From: Streptomyces antnestii
GTDB lineage: Bacteria; Actinomycetota; Actinomycetes; Streptomycetales; Streptomycetaceae
Direction of reading: 5' to 3'
Length of the DNA stretch: 64,000 nucleotides
NCBI RefSeq assembly: GCF_004005495.1
Contig: NZ_RZYA01000009.1
Span: 124,001 to 188,000, forward strand
Shown here in pieces: positions 8,720 through 16,505 of this stretch. Both the position numbers and the translations under genes were made by a program. Within the stretch, counting starts at the first letter, position 1; each line of letters opens with the position of its first letter. The notes below the pieces were generated by a model. The model did not search any database. It saw only the letters and a list, made by a program, of their open reading frames with translations, and was not told where the DNA came from.

Positions 8720-10159
8720 TCATCGCACGGGCACCGCGAGGTACTGGTACTCCAGGAACTCGTCGATCCCCACCCGGCCGCCCTCGCGGCCGAGCCCGGA
8801 CTGCTTGACGCCGCCGAACGGCGCGGCCGGGTTGGAGACGAGACCGGTGTTGAGGCCGACCATGCCCACTTCCAGACGTTCACTGACGCGCAGGGCGCGG
8901 TCGAGGCCCTCGGTGAAGACGTAGCCGACCAGCCCCCAGGGGGTGTCGTTGGCCCGGTGGACGACCTCGTCCTCGTCGTCGAAGGCGAGGATCGCCGCCA
9001 CCGGTCCGAAGATCTCCGTCTCCATCAGCCGGCTGCCGGGGTCCACGTCGGTGAGTACGGTCGGCGGGTAGAAGCTGCCGGGGCCGTCCGGTGTGGTCCC
9101 ACCGACCAGCGGTCGAGCGCCGCGCTCCACCGCGTCGGCCACCAGCTCCTCGACCTTGGCCCGCCCGGCGGCATCGATCAGCGGGCCGACGTCGACCCCG
9201 TCCCGGATGCCCGGGCCCACGACGAGCGCCCCCATCCGCGTGGCGAGGCGCCGCGCGAACTCCTCCGCCACCGACCGGTGGACGAAGAAGCGGTTCGCGG
9301 CCGTGCACGCCTCCCCCATGTTGCGCATCTTGGCGAGCATCGCACCGTCCACGGCCACGTCCAGGTCGGCGTCCTCGAAGACGATGAACGGTGCGTTGCC
9401 GCCCAGCTCCATCGAGGTGCGTACGACCTTGTCGGCGCACTGAGCGAGCAGCAGGCGCCCTACGGCGGTGGAGCCGGTGAAGGACAGCTTGCGGATCCTC
9501 CCGCCGCGCAGGAGCGGTTCGCACACCTCCCCCGCGCGGGAGGTGGGGACGACGTTCAGCACGCCGTCCGGCAGTCCGGCCTCCTTGAGGATCCCGGCGA
9601 GGGCCAGGCTGGAGAGCGGGGTCTGCGGCGCCGGCTTGAGCACCATCGTGCAGCCGGCGGCGATCGCCGGGCCGATCTTGCGGGTGCCCATGGCCAGCGG
9701 GAAGTTCCACGGGGTGATCAGCAGGCAGGGGCCGACCGGGCGGCGGGAGAGCAGCATGCGGTTGCGGCCGTCGGGCAGGACTCCGCCGCCGCCGTCGATG
9801 CGCACGGCCTCCTCGGAGAACCAGCGGAAGAACTCCGCCGCGTACGCCACCTCTCCCCTGGCCTCGGCGAGCGGCTTGCCCATCTCGGACGTCATCAGAC
9901 GGGCGAACTCGTCGGTGCGCTCGAGGATGAGCTCATAGGCGCGGCGCAGGATCTCACTGCGCGCCCGCGGTGCCGTACGGGCCCACTCCTCCTGCGCCCG
10001 CACGGCCGCCTCCTCCGCCAGCCGGGCGTCCTTGGGGCCGGCGTCGGCGACGTGGCAGAGGATCTCGCCGGTCGAGGGGTCGTCCACGGGCAGGGTGGCG
10101 CCGTCCGCGGCGTCCACCCATGCCCCGCCGATGAACAACTGCGTGGGTGTGTCGGTCAT
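8720..10159 (-). CDS. NAD(P)-dependent succinate-semialdehyde dehydrogenase-like aldehyde dehydrogenase
   Basis: ALDH of 479 aa. It probably oxidises succinate semialdehyde, or a close omega-oxo acid, to the dicarboxylate. Visible are TPWNFP (149-154), the cofactor loop FTGSTAVG, the general base Glu251 in MELGGNAP and the catalytic Cys285 in GEACTAANR. The ATG at 10159 overlaps the FAD/Fe-S dehydrogenase stop as ATGA. It is the third gene of the operon led by the GabT-like aminotransferase, and that pairing supports the GabD assignment. Glutarate semialdehyde is an equally possible substrate. Confidence 0.87.
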   Translation of the reverse strand: MTDTPTQLFIGGAWVDAADGATLPVDDPSTGEILCHVADAGPKDARLAEEAAVRAQEEWARTAPRARSEILRRAYELILERTDEFARLMTSEMGKPLAEARGEVAYAAEFFRWFSEEAVRIDGGGGVLPDGRNRMLLSRRPVGPCLLITPWNFPLAMGTRKIGPAIAAGCTMVLKPAPQTPLSSLALAGILKEAGLPDGVLNVVPTSRAGEVCEPLLRGGRIRKLSFTGSTAVGRLLLAQCADKVVRTSMELGGNAPFIVFEDADLDVAVDGAMLAKMRNMGEACTAANRFFVHRSVAEEFARRLATRMGALVVGPGIRDGVDVGPLIDAAGRAKVEELVADAVERGARPLVGGTTPDGPGSFYPPTVLTDVDPGSRLMETEIFGPVAAILAFDDEDEVVHRANDTPWGLVGYVFTEGLDRALRVSERLEVGMVGLNTGLVSNPAAPFGGVKQSGLGREGGRVGIDEFLEYQYLAVPVR

Positions 10160-13050
10160 GAGGTCTCTCCTGGTCGGTCGGCGGCGGGGTCGAGCAGTTC
10201 CGCAAGATGCCGGGCGCGGATGCCTCGGTCACCGGCGAGGTGGTCGATCTGGGTGGCGCAGCTGAAACCGTCGGCCACGACGACGCCCGGCGCGTCCTGG
10301 CCGATGCCGTCGAGGCTGGGTTTCAGCGCCAGGTCGGCGACGGCCATCGAGGTGTCGTAGTGCTGTTCCTCGAAGCCGAAGTTCCCGGCGAGTCCGCAGC
10401 AGCCCTCGGCCTCGTCGACCTTGTGCACACCGAGTTTGCGCAGCAGGTCGTGCGGGCGGCGGCCGGCGAAGGTGGCGTACTCGTGGCAGTGGGTCTGCAG
10501 GACGACGCTGGTAGGCAGCCGCGGCGGCGTCCAGCCGGGCGCGGCAAGGTCGGTCAGGGCGCCGGTGAAGGTGTGGACGCGGGCCGCGACGCGACGGGCG
10601 GCGTCGGTGCCGAGGAGTTCGGGCACGTCGCGCTTGAGGGCGGCGGCGCAGCTGGGCTCGGCCACGACGATGGGCCGCTCGTCGCCGTTGTCCAGGCGGG
10701 CGACCGTACGGGCCATGACTCTGCGCGCGACGGACAGCTGGCCGGTGCTGGCCCAGGTCAGGCCGCAGCACAGGTCGTCCTGTGCCGTGCAGGGAATTCC
10801 GGCGTCAGCGAGCACGCGGCTCGCGGCTCCGGCCACCTCGGGACGGAAAGCGCGGGTGAAGCTGTCGACGAAGAGCAGTGCCTTCGCCGGTTCGCCCGTC
10901 CTCGCCGCGCGCAGGACCCTGCGCAGGGCGCGCCGGGAGGCGAAGACCGGGATCCTGCGCTTGGTGGTCACGCCTCCGAGACGGGCGAGCAACCTGCCCA
11001 CCGGTCCGCGCAGCAGCGCGTTGAGGGGGCGGGCCGTGTATCCGGCGAGGACGGAGGTCAGGGGGAGCCAGCCCAGCGAGTAGTGGGAGCGGGGTCTGAG
11101 CCTGCCCTTGTAGTGCTGGTGCAGGAACTCGGCTTTGTAGGTGGCCATGTCGACACCGACCGGGCAGTCGCTGGAGCACGCCTTGCAGGACAGGCACAGG
11201 TCCAGCGCGTCCTTGACCTCGGTCGAGCGCCAGCCCTCCTGGACGGTCCCGCCCCGCACCATCTCCTGGAGCAGACGGGCCCGGCCCCGGGTGGAGTCGT
11301 TCTCCTCGCCCGTGGCCCGGTAGCTGGGGCACATCACGCCGCCCGTGTCGCTGCGGCAGCGGCCGACGCCGACACAGCGGCGCACGGCACCCGTGAAACC
11401 GTCCTCGTCGTGCGGGAAGGAGAAAAGGGTCTCGACCGGGAGCACGTCAGAGGGTGTGTGCAGCGCGAGATCGACGTCCAGCGGGGCCGGAGTCACGATG
11501 ACGCCCGGGTTCAGTAGCCCCTCGGGGTCGAAGACCTCCTTGAAGGCGGCGAAGGCACGGATCATGCGGTGGCTGTACATGACCTCCAGCAGTTCGCCGC
11601 GCGCCCGCCCGTCCCCGTGCTCGCCGGACAGTGTTCCGCCGTGCTCGACGACCAGGGCGGCCGCCTCCGCGAGGAACCGGCGGGCGGCGGCCCGGCCGGC
11701 GTCCGTGGCGAGGTCGAAGTCGATGCGCACATGCACGCAGCCCGCGCCGAAGTGGCCGTAGAGCACCCCGGTCAGGCCGTGCGTGGCCAGTAGCTCGCGG
11801 AAGTCCCGCAGGTAGCGGGCGAGTTCTTCGGGGGCGACGGCCGCGTCCTCCCAGCCGGGCCACGACTCCCCTCCGTCCACGAGACGGGCGGCGAGCCCTG
11901 CCCCGTCCTCGCGGACCCGCCACAGCGAGCGCCGCTCGGCCGCGCTCTCCACGACCCGACCGCCGGTCATCCGGCCCCGGGTCCTGAGCTCGTCCAGCAG
12001 TTCGGCGGCGCGTGTGTTCACCGTGGCCTGGTCGTCGCCGTCGAGCTCGACGTACAGCCAGGCGCGCCCCTCGGGCAGTCCGGTCACGGAGTCCGGACCG
12101 CGGCGGGCGCGCATGGTGGCGACGATCGCCTCGTCCATACCCTCCAGTGCGGTCGGGTTCCAGCGCAGGATCTCCGACACGTCCTCGGCCGCGTCGACAA
12201 CGTCGTCGTAGCCGAGGGTGAGCAGCGCCGAAGCCTGTGCGGTCGCCACCAGGCGGACCGTCGCGGCGGTGACGACCACGCAGGAGCCCTCGGTACCGAC
12301 CAGGGCGCGGGCCATGTCGAAGCCGTGCTCGGGCAGCAGATGGTGCAACTGATAGCCGGAGACCTGGCGGGGGATGCGGCCCAGTTCGGTGCGGATCGGA
12401 GCCAGGCTGTCGTCGATCAACCGCCGTACGTCCGCTTCGAGCCGGGCGACGCGCCGCACCGCGTCCGGGTCGTCCGGGTCGGCGGCGCGCAGTCCGGCGC
12501 GGTCGGCGACGGCCCGCACGCCGTCGGCTGTCACGATCTCCAGTGCCTCGATGTGGCCACTGGTGCGACCGTGCCGCACCGAACGGTTGCCGCACGCGTC
12601 GTTGCCGATCATCCCGCCCAGCGTGCAGCGGCTGTGCGAGGACGGGTCGGGTCCGAAGGTCAGCCCGTCCGGGACGGTCGCGTCCCGCAGCGCGTCGAGG
12701 ATCACTCCCGCCTCGACGCGCGCGGTCCGCGCCTCGCGGTCGATGTCCAGGATCCGGTTCATGTACCGGGAGAAGTCCAGGACGACACCCGGCCCGACCG
12801 CGTTGCCCGCCATGCTGGTGCCGCCGCCGCGCGGGGTGATCGCAACCCCGGCCTCCCGGCAGGCCAGCAGCACCGCGACGACGTCGTCGGCGGTCCGGGG
12901 GAAGACCACGGCGAGCGGGGGCACACGGTAGTTGGAGGCGTCGTAGGCATAGAGGCCGGTGGCGCCGGGGCCGGTCTGCACGCGCAGGCCGGGAGCGGTC
13001 TCGGCGAGCCGCGCGACCAGCGGCTCCGGGGTCGCGGTGGTGCCCGTCAT
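10156..13050 (-). CDS. Fused FAD-binding/Fe-S 2-hydroxyacid dehydrogenase (D-lactate / D-2-hydroxyglutarate type)
   Basis: Protein of 964 aa. The N-terminal FAD_binding_4 domain has PRGGGTSMAGNAVG and GGMIGNDACGN. A FAD-oxidase C domain follows (YGHFGAGCVHVRIDFD, GEHGDGRARGE). Then come two Fe-S segments (CVGVGRCRSD; CLSCKACSSDCPVGVD) and two CCG cysteine motifs (DLCCGLTW; EGCCGLAGNFGFE). E. coli YdiJ and fused D-lactate dehydrogenases have this build and pass electrons to the respiratory chain. The ATG at 13050 overlaps the aminotransferase stop by one base (TGATG). The frame is open far upstream, but only antisense to nothing real: it is an alternative frame of the gabT gene. Placement between gabT and gabD suggests a hydroxy acid side route. 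Confidence 0.86.
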   Translation of the reverse strand: MTGTTATPEPLVARLAETAPGLRVQTGPGATGLYAYDASNYRVPPLAVVFPRTADDVVAVLLACREAGVAITPRGGGTSMAGNAVGPGVVLDFSRYMNRILDIDREARTARVEAGVILDALRDATVPDGLTFGPDPSSHSRCTLGGMIGNDACGNRSVRHGRTSGHIEALEIVTADGVRAVADRAGLRAADPDDPDAVRRVARLEADVRRLIDDSLAPIRTELGRIPRQVSGYQLHHLLPEHGFDMARALVGTEGSCVVVTAATVRLVATAQASALLTLGYDDVVDAAEDVSEILRWNPTALEGMDEAIVATMRARRGPDSVTGLPEGRAWLYVELDGDDQATVNTRAAELLDELRTRGRMTGGRVVESAAERRSLWRVREDGAGLAARLVDGGESWPGWEDAAVAPEELARYLRDFRELLATHGLTGVLYGHFGAGCVHVRIDFDLATDAGRAAARRFLAEAAALVVEHGGTLSGEHGDGRARGELLEVMYSHRMIRAFAAFKEVFDPEGLLNPGVIVTPAPLDVDLALHTPSDVLPVETLFSFPHDEDGFTGAVRRCVGVGRCRSDTGGVMCPSYRATGEENDSTRGRARLLQEMVRGGTVQEGWRSTEVKDALDLCLSCKACSSDCPVGVDMATYKAEFLHQHYKGRLRPRSHYSLGWLPLTSVLAGYTARPLNALLRGPVGRLLARLGGVTTKRRIPVFASRRALRRVLRAARTGEPAKALLFVDSFTRAFRPEVAGAASRVLADAGIPCTAQDDLCCGLTWASTGQLSVARRVMARTVARLDNGDERPIVVAEPSCAAALKRDVPELLGTDAARRVAARVHTFTGALTDLAAPGWTPPRLPTSVVLQTHCHEYATFAGRRPHDLLRKLGVHKVDEAEGCCGLAGNFGFEEQHYDTSMAVADLALKPSLDGIGQDAPGVVVADGFSCATQIDHLAGDRGIRARHLAELLDPAADRPGETS

Positions 13051-14315
13051 CACCCCGCCGCTCCTGATGTGCCGACCTCCACCGCGGTCGCCCAGGCCTG
13101 CAGCCCCTCGTCCACCGCCGTCCCGTCGATCACCAGAGCCGGGATCATCCGCACGACCTGGTTCCAGGCTCCGCACAGCAGCAGGAGCAGGCCCTCGTCG
13201 ATGGCGGCGCGCTGCACGCGGGCGGCGGTCCCGGGGTCGGGGCCGCCGTCCTCGGTGACGAACTCGGTGGCGAGCATCAGCCCGAGGCCCCGCACGTCTC
13301 CGATGCCCGGCGTACGGTCCGCCACCGCCTCCAGGCCCTGTCGCAGCCGCGCGCCCATCGCCTCGGCGTTCTCCACGAGCTTCTCGTCGCGTACGACGTC
13401 GAGGGTGGCGCAGGCCGCGGCGCAGGCGACGGCATTGGCGCCGTACGTGCCGCCCTGCGAACCTGGCCACGCCTTGGCCATCAGCTCCTCGGAGGCGGCG
13501 ATACCGGACAGCGGGAAACCGCTGGCCAGGCCCTTGGCGGTGACGAGGATGTCCGGGGTGACGCCGAAGTGGTCGTGGCCCCAGAACCGGCCGGTGCGGC
13601 CCACTCCGGTCTGCACCTCGTCGAGGATCAGCAGGAAGCCGTGCCGGTCGGCCCGCTCCCGCAGCCCCTCCAGGAAGGCGCGGGTCGCGGGCACGTAGCC
13701 GCCCTCGCCGAGCACCGGCTCGACGATGACTGCGGCAGTGTCGGCCGGGGCCGAAATCGTCTGGAGCGTGTAGTCCAGCTCCTGGAGGGCGAAGCGGGTC
13801 GCGGTCTCCTCGTCCCAGCCGTAGCGGTAGGCCGACGGGAAGGGAGTGACGACGATGCCGCTCATCAGGGGTGAGAAACCGGACCGGAAGCGGGTGCCGG
13901 AGGTGGTCATGGAAGCGGCGGCCACCGTACGGCCGTGGAAACCGCCGTGACAGACCAGGATGTTCGGGCGTCCGGTGGCCTGCCGTGCCAGCCGCAGGGC
14001 GGCCTCCACCGCCTCGCTGCCGGAGTTGGTGAAGAACAGACTGTCCAGGCCGGCCGGCAGCACCTCGCCGAGCTTCTCGACCAGGCGCCGCAGAGGCTGG
14101 TGCATGACGGTCGTGTACTGGCCGTGGACGAGCGTGCCCACCTGCTCCTGCGCCGCCGCCACGACCTTGGGGTGGCAGTGTCCGGTACTGGTGACGCCGA
14201 TGCCGGCGGTGAAGTCGAGGTAGCGGCGGTCGTCCTCGCCATAGAGGTGGACGCCCTCGCCCCGGACCGCCACCACGGGCGTGGCCTGGCGAAGGTGCGG
14301 CGACAGTGCGGTCAT
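13050..14315 (-). CDS. 4-aminobutyrate aminotransferase-like class III aminotransferase
   Basis: PLP aminotransferase of 421 aa, probably converting GABA or 5-aminovalerate plus 2-oxoglutarate to the semialdehyde plus glutamate. Visible are TNSGSEAVEAALRLAR, FHGRTVAAASMT, the PLP Asp232 in LDEVQTGVGRTG and the Schiff-base Lys261 in VTAKGLASGFPLSG. The ATG at 14315 has GGGAGA seven bases upstream, so the longer upstream frame was rejected. It is first in the operon with the FAD/Fe-S dehydrogenase and aldehyde dehydrogenase, and divergent from a PucR regulator. The GABA assignment rests on family and neighbours. Confidence 0.85.
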   Translation of the reverse strand: MTALSPHLRQATPVVAVRGEGVHLYGEDDRRYLDFTAGIGVTSTGHCHPKVVAAAQEQVGTLVHGQYTTVMHQPLRRLVEKLGEVLPAGLDSLFFTNSGSEAVEAALRLARQATGRPNILVCHGGFHGRTVAAASMTTSGTRFRSGFSPLMSGIVVTPFPSAYRYGWDEETATRFALQELDYTLQTISAPADTAAVIVEPVLGEGGYVPATRAFLEGLRERADRHGFLLILDEVQTGVGRTGRFWGHDHFGVTPDILVTAKGLASGFPLSGIAASEELMAKAWPGSQGGTYGANAVACAAACATLDVVRDEKLVENAEAMGARLRQGLEAVADRTPGIGDVRGLGLMLATEFVTEDGGPDPGTAARVQRAAIDEGLLLLLCGAWNQVVRMIPALVIDGTAVDEGLQAWATAVEVGTSGAAG

Positions 14316-14579
14316 GGTCGTCTCCCGGCGAATGCGGTGGGGTCTGCTCCGGCATCCCGAGCATCTCGGCCGCCCCGGACAGCGGCAACGCGTGATCTGT
14401 CCAGCGAGCAGGCGGTGTTCGGACGTTGTGTCAACCACCCCGGCCGCCTCGCTCGAACCGGGACTCCAGCCGTGACCGCTGGACTGCTCTTGCACAGGTC
14501 AGCGCCGCTTGTCAGAGTGTCCGGGCACTCCCCCGGGCTCTCGGCTCGGCTCGAGCAGGGGGACCCTCACGGAGGCGCC
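14316..14579. promoter_or_regulatory. Divergent control region, gabT-like operon / PucR gene
   Basis: A 264-bp spacer between divergent genes. It holds the inverted repeat GTTG-TGT-CAAC (14425-14435), whose minus strand contains a consensus TTGACA -35 (14434 to 14429) pointing to the aminotransferase operon, although no good -10 follows. GGAGG lies just before the PucR start. PucR binding here is inferred. Confidence 0.4.
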
Positions 14580-16229
14580 ATGAACAAGAACGTCGCAACG
14601 TCCCCGCCGCCCGGCACCGACGGCCCGGACGCCACTACGGCAGGCCGTCCGCTCACCCTGGCCGACGTCCTGGTCCTCCCCGTCGTCAGGGCGGGACAGC
14701 CGCAGGTCGTCATCGGCGCGGCCCACCTCGACCGGCCGGTCCGCTGGGTCCACATCACCGAACTCACGGATCCCGCCTCCTTCCTCAAGGGCGGCGAACT
14801 CGTCCTGACCACCGGCATGCCCCTGCCCGAGGAGCCGGCCGGCGTACGCCGCTACGTCGACGAGCTCGCCGACGTCGGAGCCGCAGCTCTGGTCATCGAA
14901 CTCGTACGGCGCTACCACCGCCCGCCCGACCCGCTCGTCCACGCCTGCCGAACCCGCGGCCTCCCCCTGATCACCCTGACCAAGGACGTCAACTTCCTGG
15001 AAGTCACCCAGGTCGTCCACAGCCTCATCCTCGGCAACCAGGCCGACGCGATGCGCCGCACCCAGCGCATCCACGAAGCGTTCACAGCCCTGACCCTGCG
15101 CGGTGCCGGTCCGCAGGACGTCGTGCGCGCGGCGGCGGAGATGAGCGGCCGCACGGTCGTCCTGGAGAACCTGGTGCACCTGGCGCTGATCTGCGAGCCC
15201 TCCGGGACGACGGTGGAAGACGCGCTCACCGACTGGGAACGCCGCTCCAGGGCGACCCCGCCAGGCGATCACGCCGAGGTGCTCGGCCCCGAGGGCTGGC
15301 TCGTGACTCCCGTCGAATACCGGGGAGAACGCTGGGGCCGGGTCGTGATGCTCCCGCCTCCGCCGGGCACGGGCTTCGGCCCCGAGGACGTCACCGTCCT
15401 GGAGAGAACGGCGATGGCACTGACCATCGCCCGCCTCACCCACCCCACGCCCTGGGAACGCACCGCGCACCGAAGCGCCCTGCGCGACCTCGCCGAACAG
15501 CGCCACCACTCCCCCGAGGACGCACGGGCGCGGTTCACCGCGCTGGGCCTGCCCACCGAGGACAGCGGCTTTCTCACCGTCCTGGTCGCCGGCCACACAG
15601 GCGAAGGAGCCGAGCTGGAAGTTCGCCTGTCCCAGGAGCTGCGGACCGCAGGGGTTCCAGCACTCGTCGGCGCGCTGTCACCCGGGCGCCTCGGCGCCCT
15701 CCTGGCTCTGCGCCCTTCCCAGCGCTGGCGTCCCACAGTCGAGCGGCTGGCCCGCACCGTCCTGGACTTGAGCCCCGACGCTGTCGTGAGCGTGGGCTCC
15801 GAGGTCTCGGACCTCTCCGACTCCGCTCGCTCCTTCCGCGAAGCAGCCCGCGTGTCCGAGGCGGTCCTGCCCGGCGAACACCTTCCCGAAGGCAGGTGCT
15901 TCCACGAGCTCTCCGACATCGGCCTGCGCCAACTCCTGTACGCACTCCGCGAGGACACCCGGATCCAGGACTACACCGAACGACAGCTCGGCCGCCTCAT
16001 CGACCACGACACCCGGCACGGCACCGACCTGCTGACAACCCTGCGCCACTATCTTCACGCCGCCGGCAACAAGACCACAGCTGCCCGCCGTGGAAACCTG
16101 TCACGCGAGACCATCTACCAACGACTGCGCACCATCGAGCGGATACTCGGCTGCGACCTCGAATCCGGCGACCAACGCACCGAACTCCACGTGGCGCTCA
16201 CGGCGCTCGACGTCCTGCAGGTCCCTTGA
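14580..16229 (+). CDS. PucR-family transcriptional regulator
   Basis: Regulator of 549 aa. The N-terminal PucR sensor domain (about residues 20-150) includes LADVLVLPVVRAG and ELVLTTGMPLP. A central GGDEF-like domain follows (about 330-430), and the C-terminal HTH_30 domain ends with TLRHYLHAAGNKTTAARRG. GGAGG is six bases before the ATG; the frame upstream is a shadow. It is divergent from the GABA-type catabolic operon. PucR activators of gab operons are known in Corynebacterium, so this is probably the operon's effector-responsive activator. Confidence 0.9.
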   Translation: MNKNVATSPPPGTDGPDATTAGRPLTLADVLVLPVVRAGQPQVVIGAAHLDRPVRWVHITELTDPASFLKGGELVLTTGMPLPEEPAGVRRYVDELADVGAAALVIELVRRYHRPPDPLVHACRTRGLPLITLTKDVNFLEVTQVVHSLILGNQADAMRRTQRIHEAFTALTLRGAGPQDVVRAAAEMSGRTVVLENLVHLALICEPSGTTVEDALTDWERRSRATPPGDHAEVLGPEGWLVTPVEYRGERWGRVVMLPPPPGTGFGPEDVTVLERTAMALTIARLTHPTPWERTAHRSALRDLAEQRHHSPEDARARFTALGLPTEDSGFLTVLVAGHTGEGAELEVRLSQELRTAGVPALVGALSPGRLGALLALRPSQRWRPTVERLARTVLDLSPDAVVSVGSEVSDLSDSARSFREAARVSEAVLPGEHLPEGRCFHELSDIGLRQLLYALREDTRIQDYTERQLGRLIDHDTRHGTDLLTTLRHYLHAAGNKTTAARRGNLSRETIYQRLRTIERILGCDLESGDQRTELHVALTALDVLQVP

Positions 16230-16362
16230 AGTGGCCTTCGATGCATCGACCGTCGGGGACTGATGCTGAGGGCCGCGCATCCTGGGTTCGGCTCTTCCTC
16301 GAGGCCGGGGTCGACGGAGGAGGAAGTCACCGACACGGTCGAACGACTTCACCGACGTAGGA

Positions 16363-16417
16363 CATTGGAACAGATGGCCCAGCAAACGGCTCCGGCTTAT
16401 GGGCCATTGGATCAATG
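16363..16417. promoter_or_regulatory. Candidate operator: opposed CATTG...ATGGCCCA half-sites
   Basis: ATGGCCCA (16374-16381) and TGGGCCAT (16400-16407) face each other, and each is preceded on its own strand by CATTG. The 15-mer at 16367-16381 is repeated exactly at 20115-20129, ahead of the IclR gene. This looks like the operator of the ferredoxin oxidoreductase gene. Confidence 0.55.
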
Positions 16418-16505
16418 ACGGACGTTCAGAGCGGGCCAGGAGCCCATGCTGGGGGCAGCGTGTCCCAGCGCACTCGGCGCTGCGCGTTCCTGCACAGGAG
16501 GCGAG

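Noticed and set aside
13051..14388. Apparent N-terminal extension giving the FAD/Fe-S dehydrogenase 1410 residues
   Set aside because: The extension is Arg/Gly/Pro-rich out-of-frame reading of the gabT-like gene; the true domain begins at 13050.
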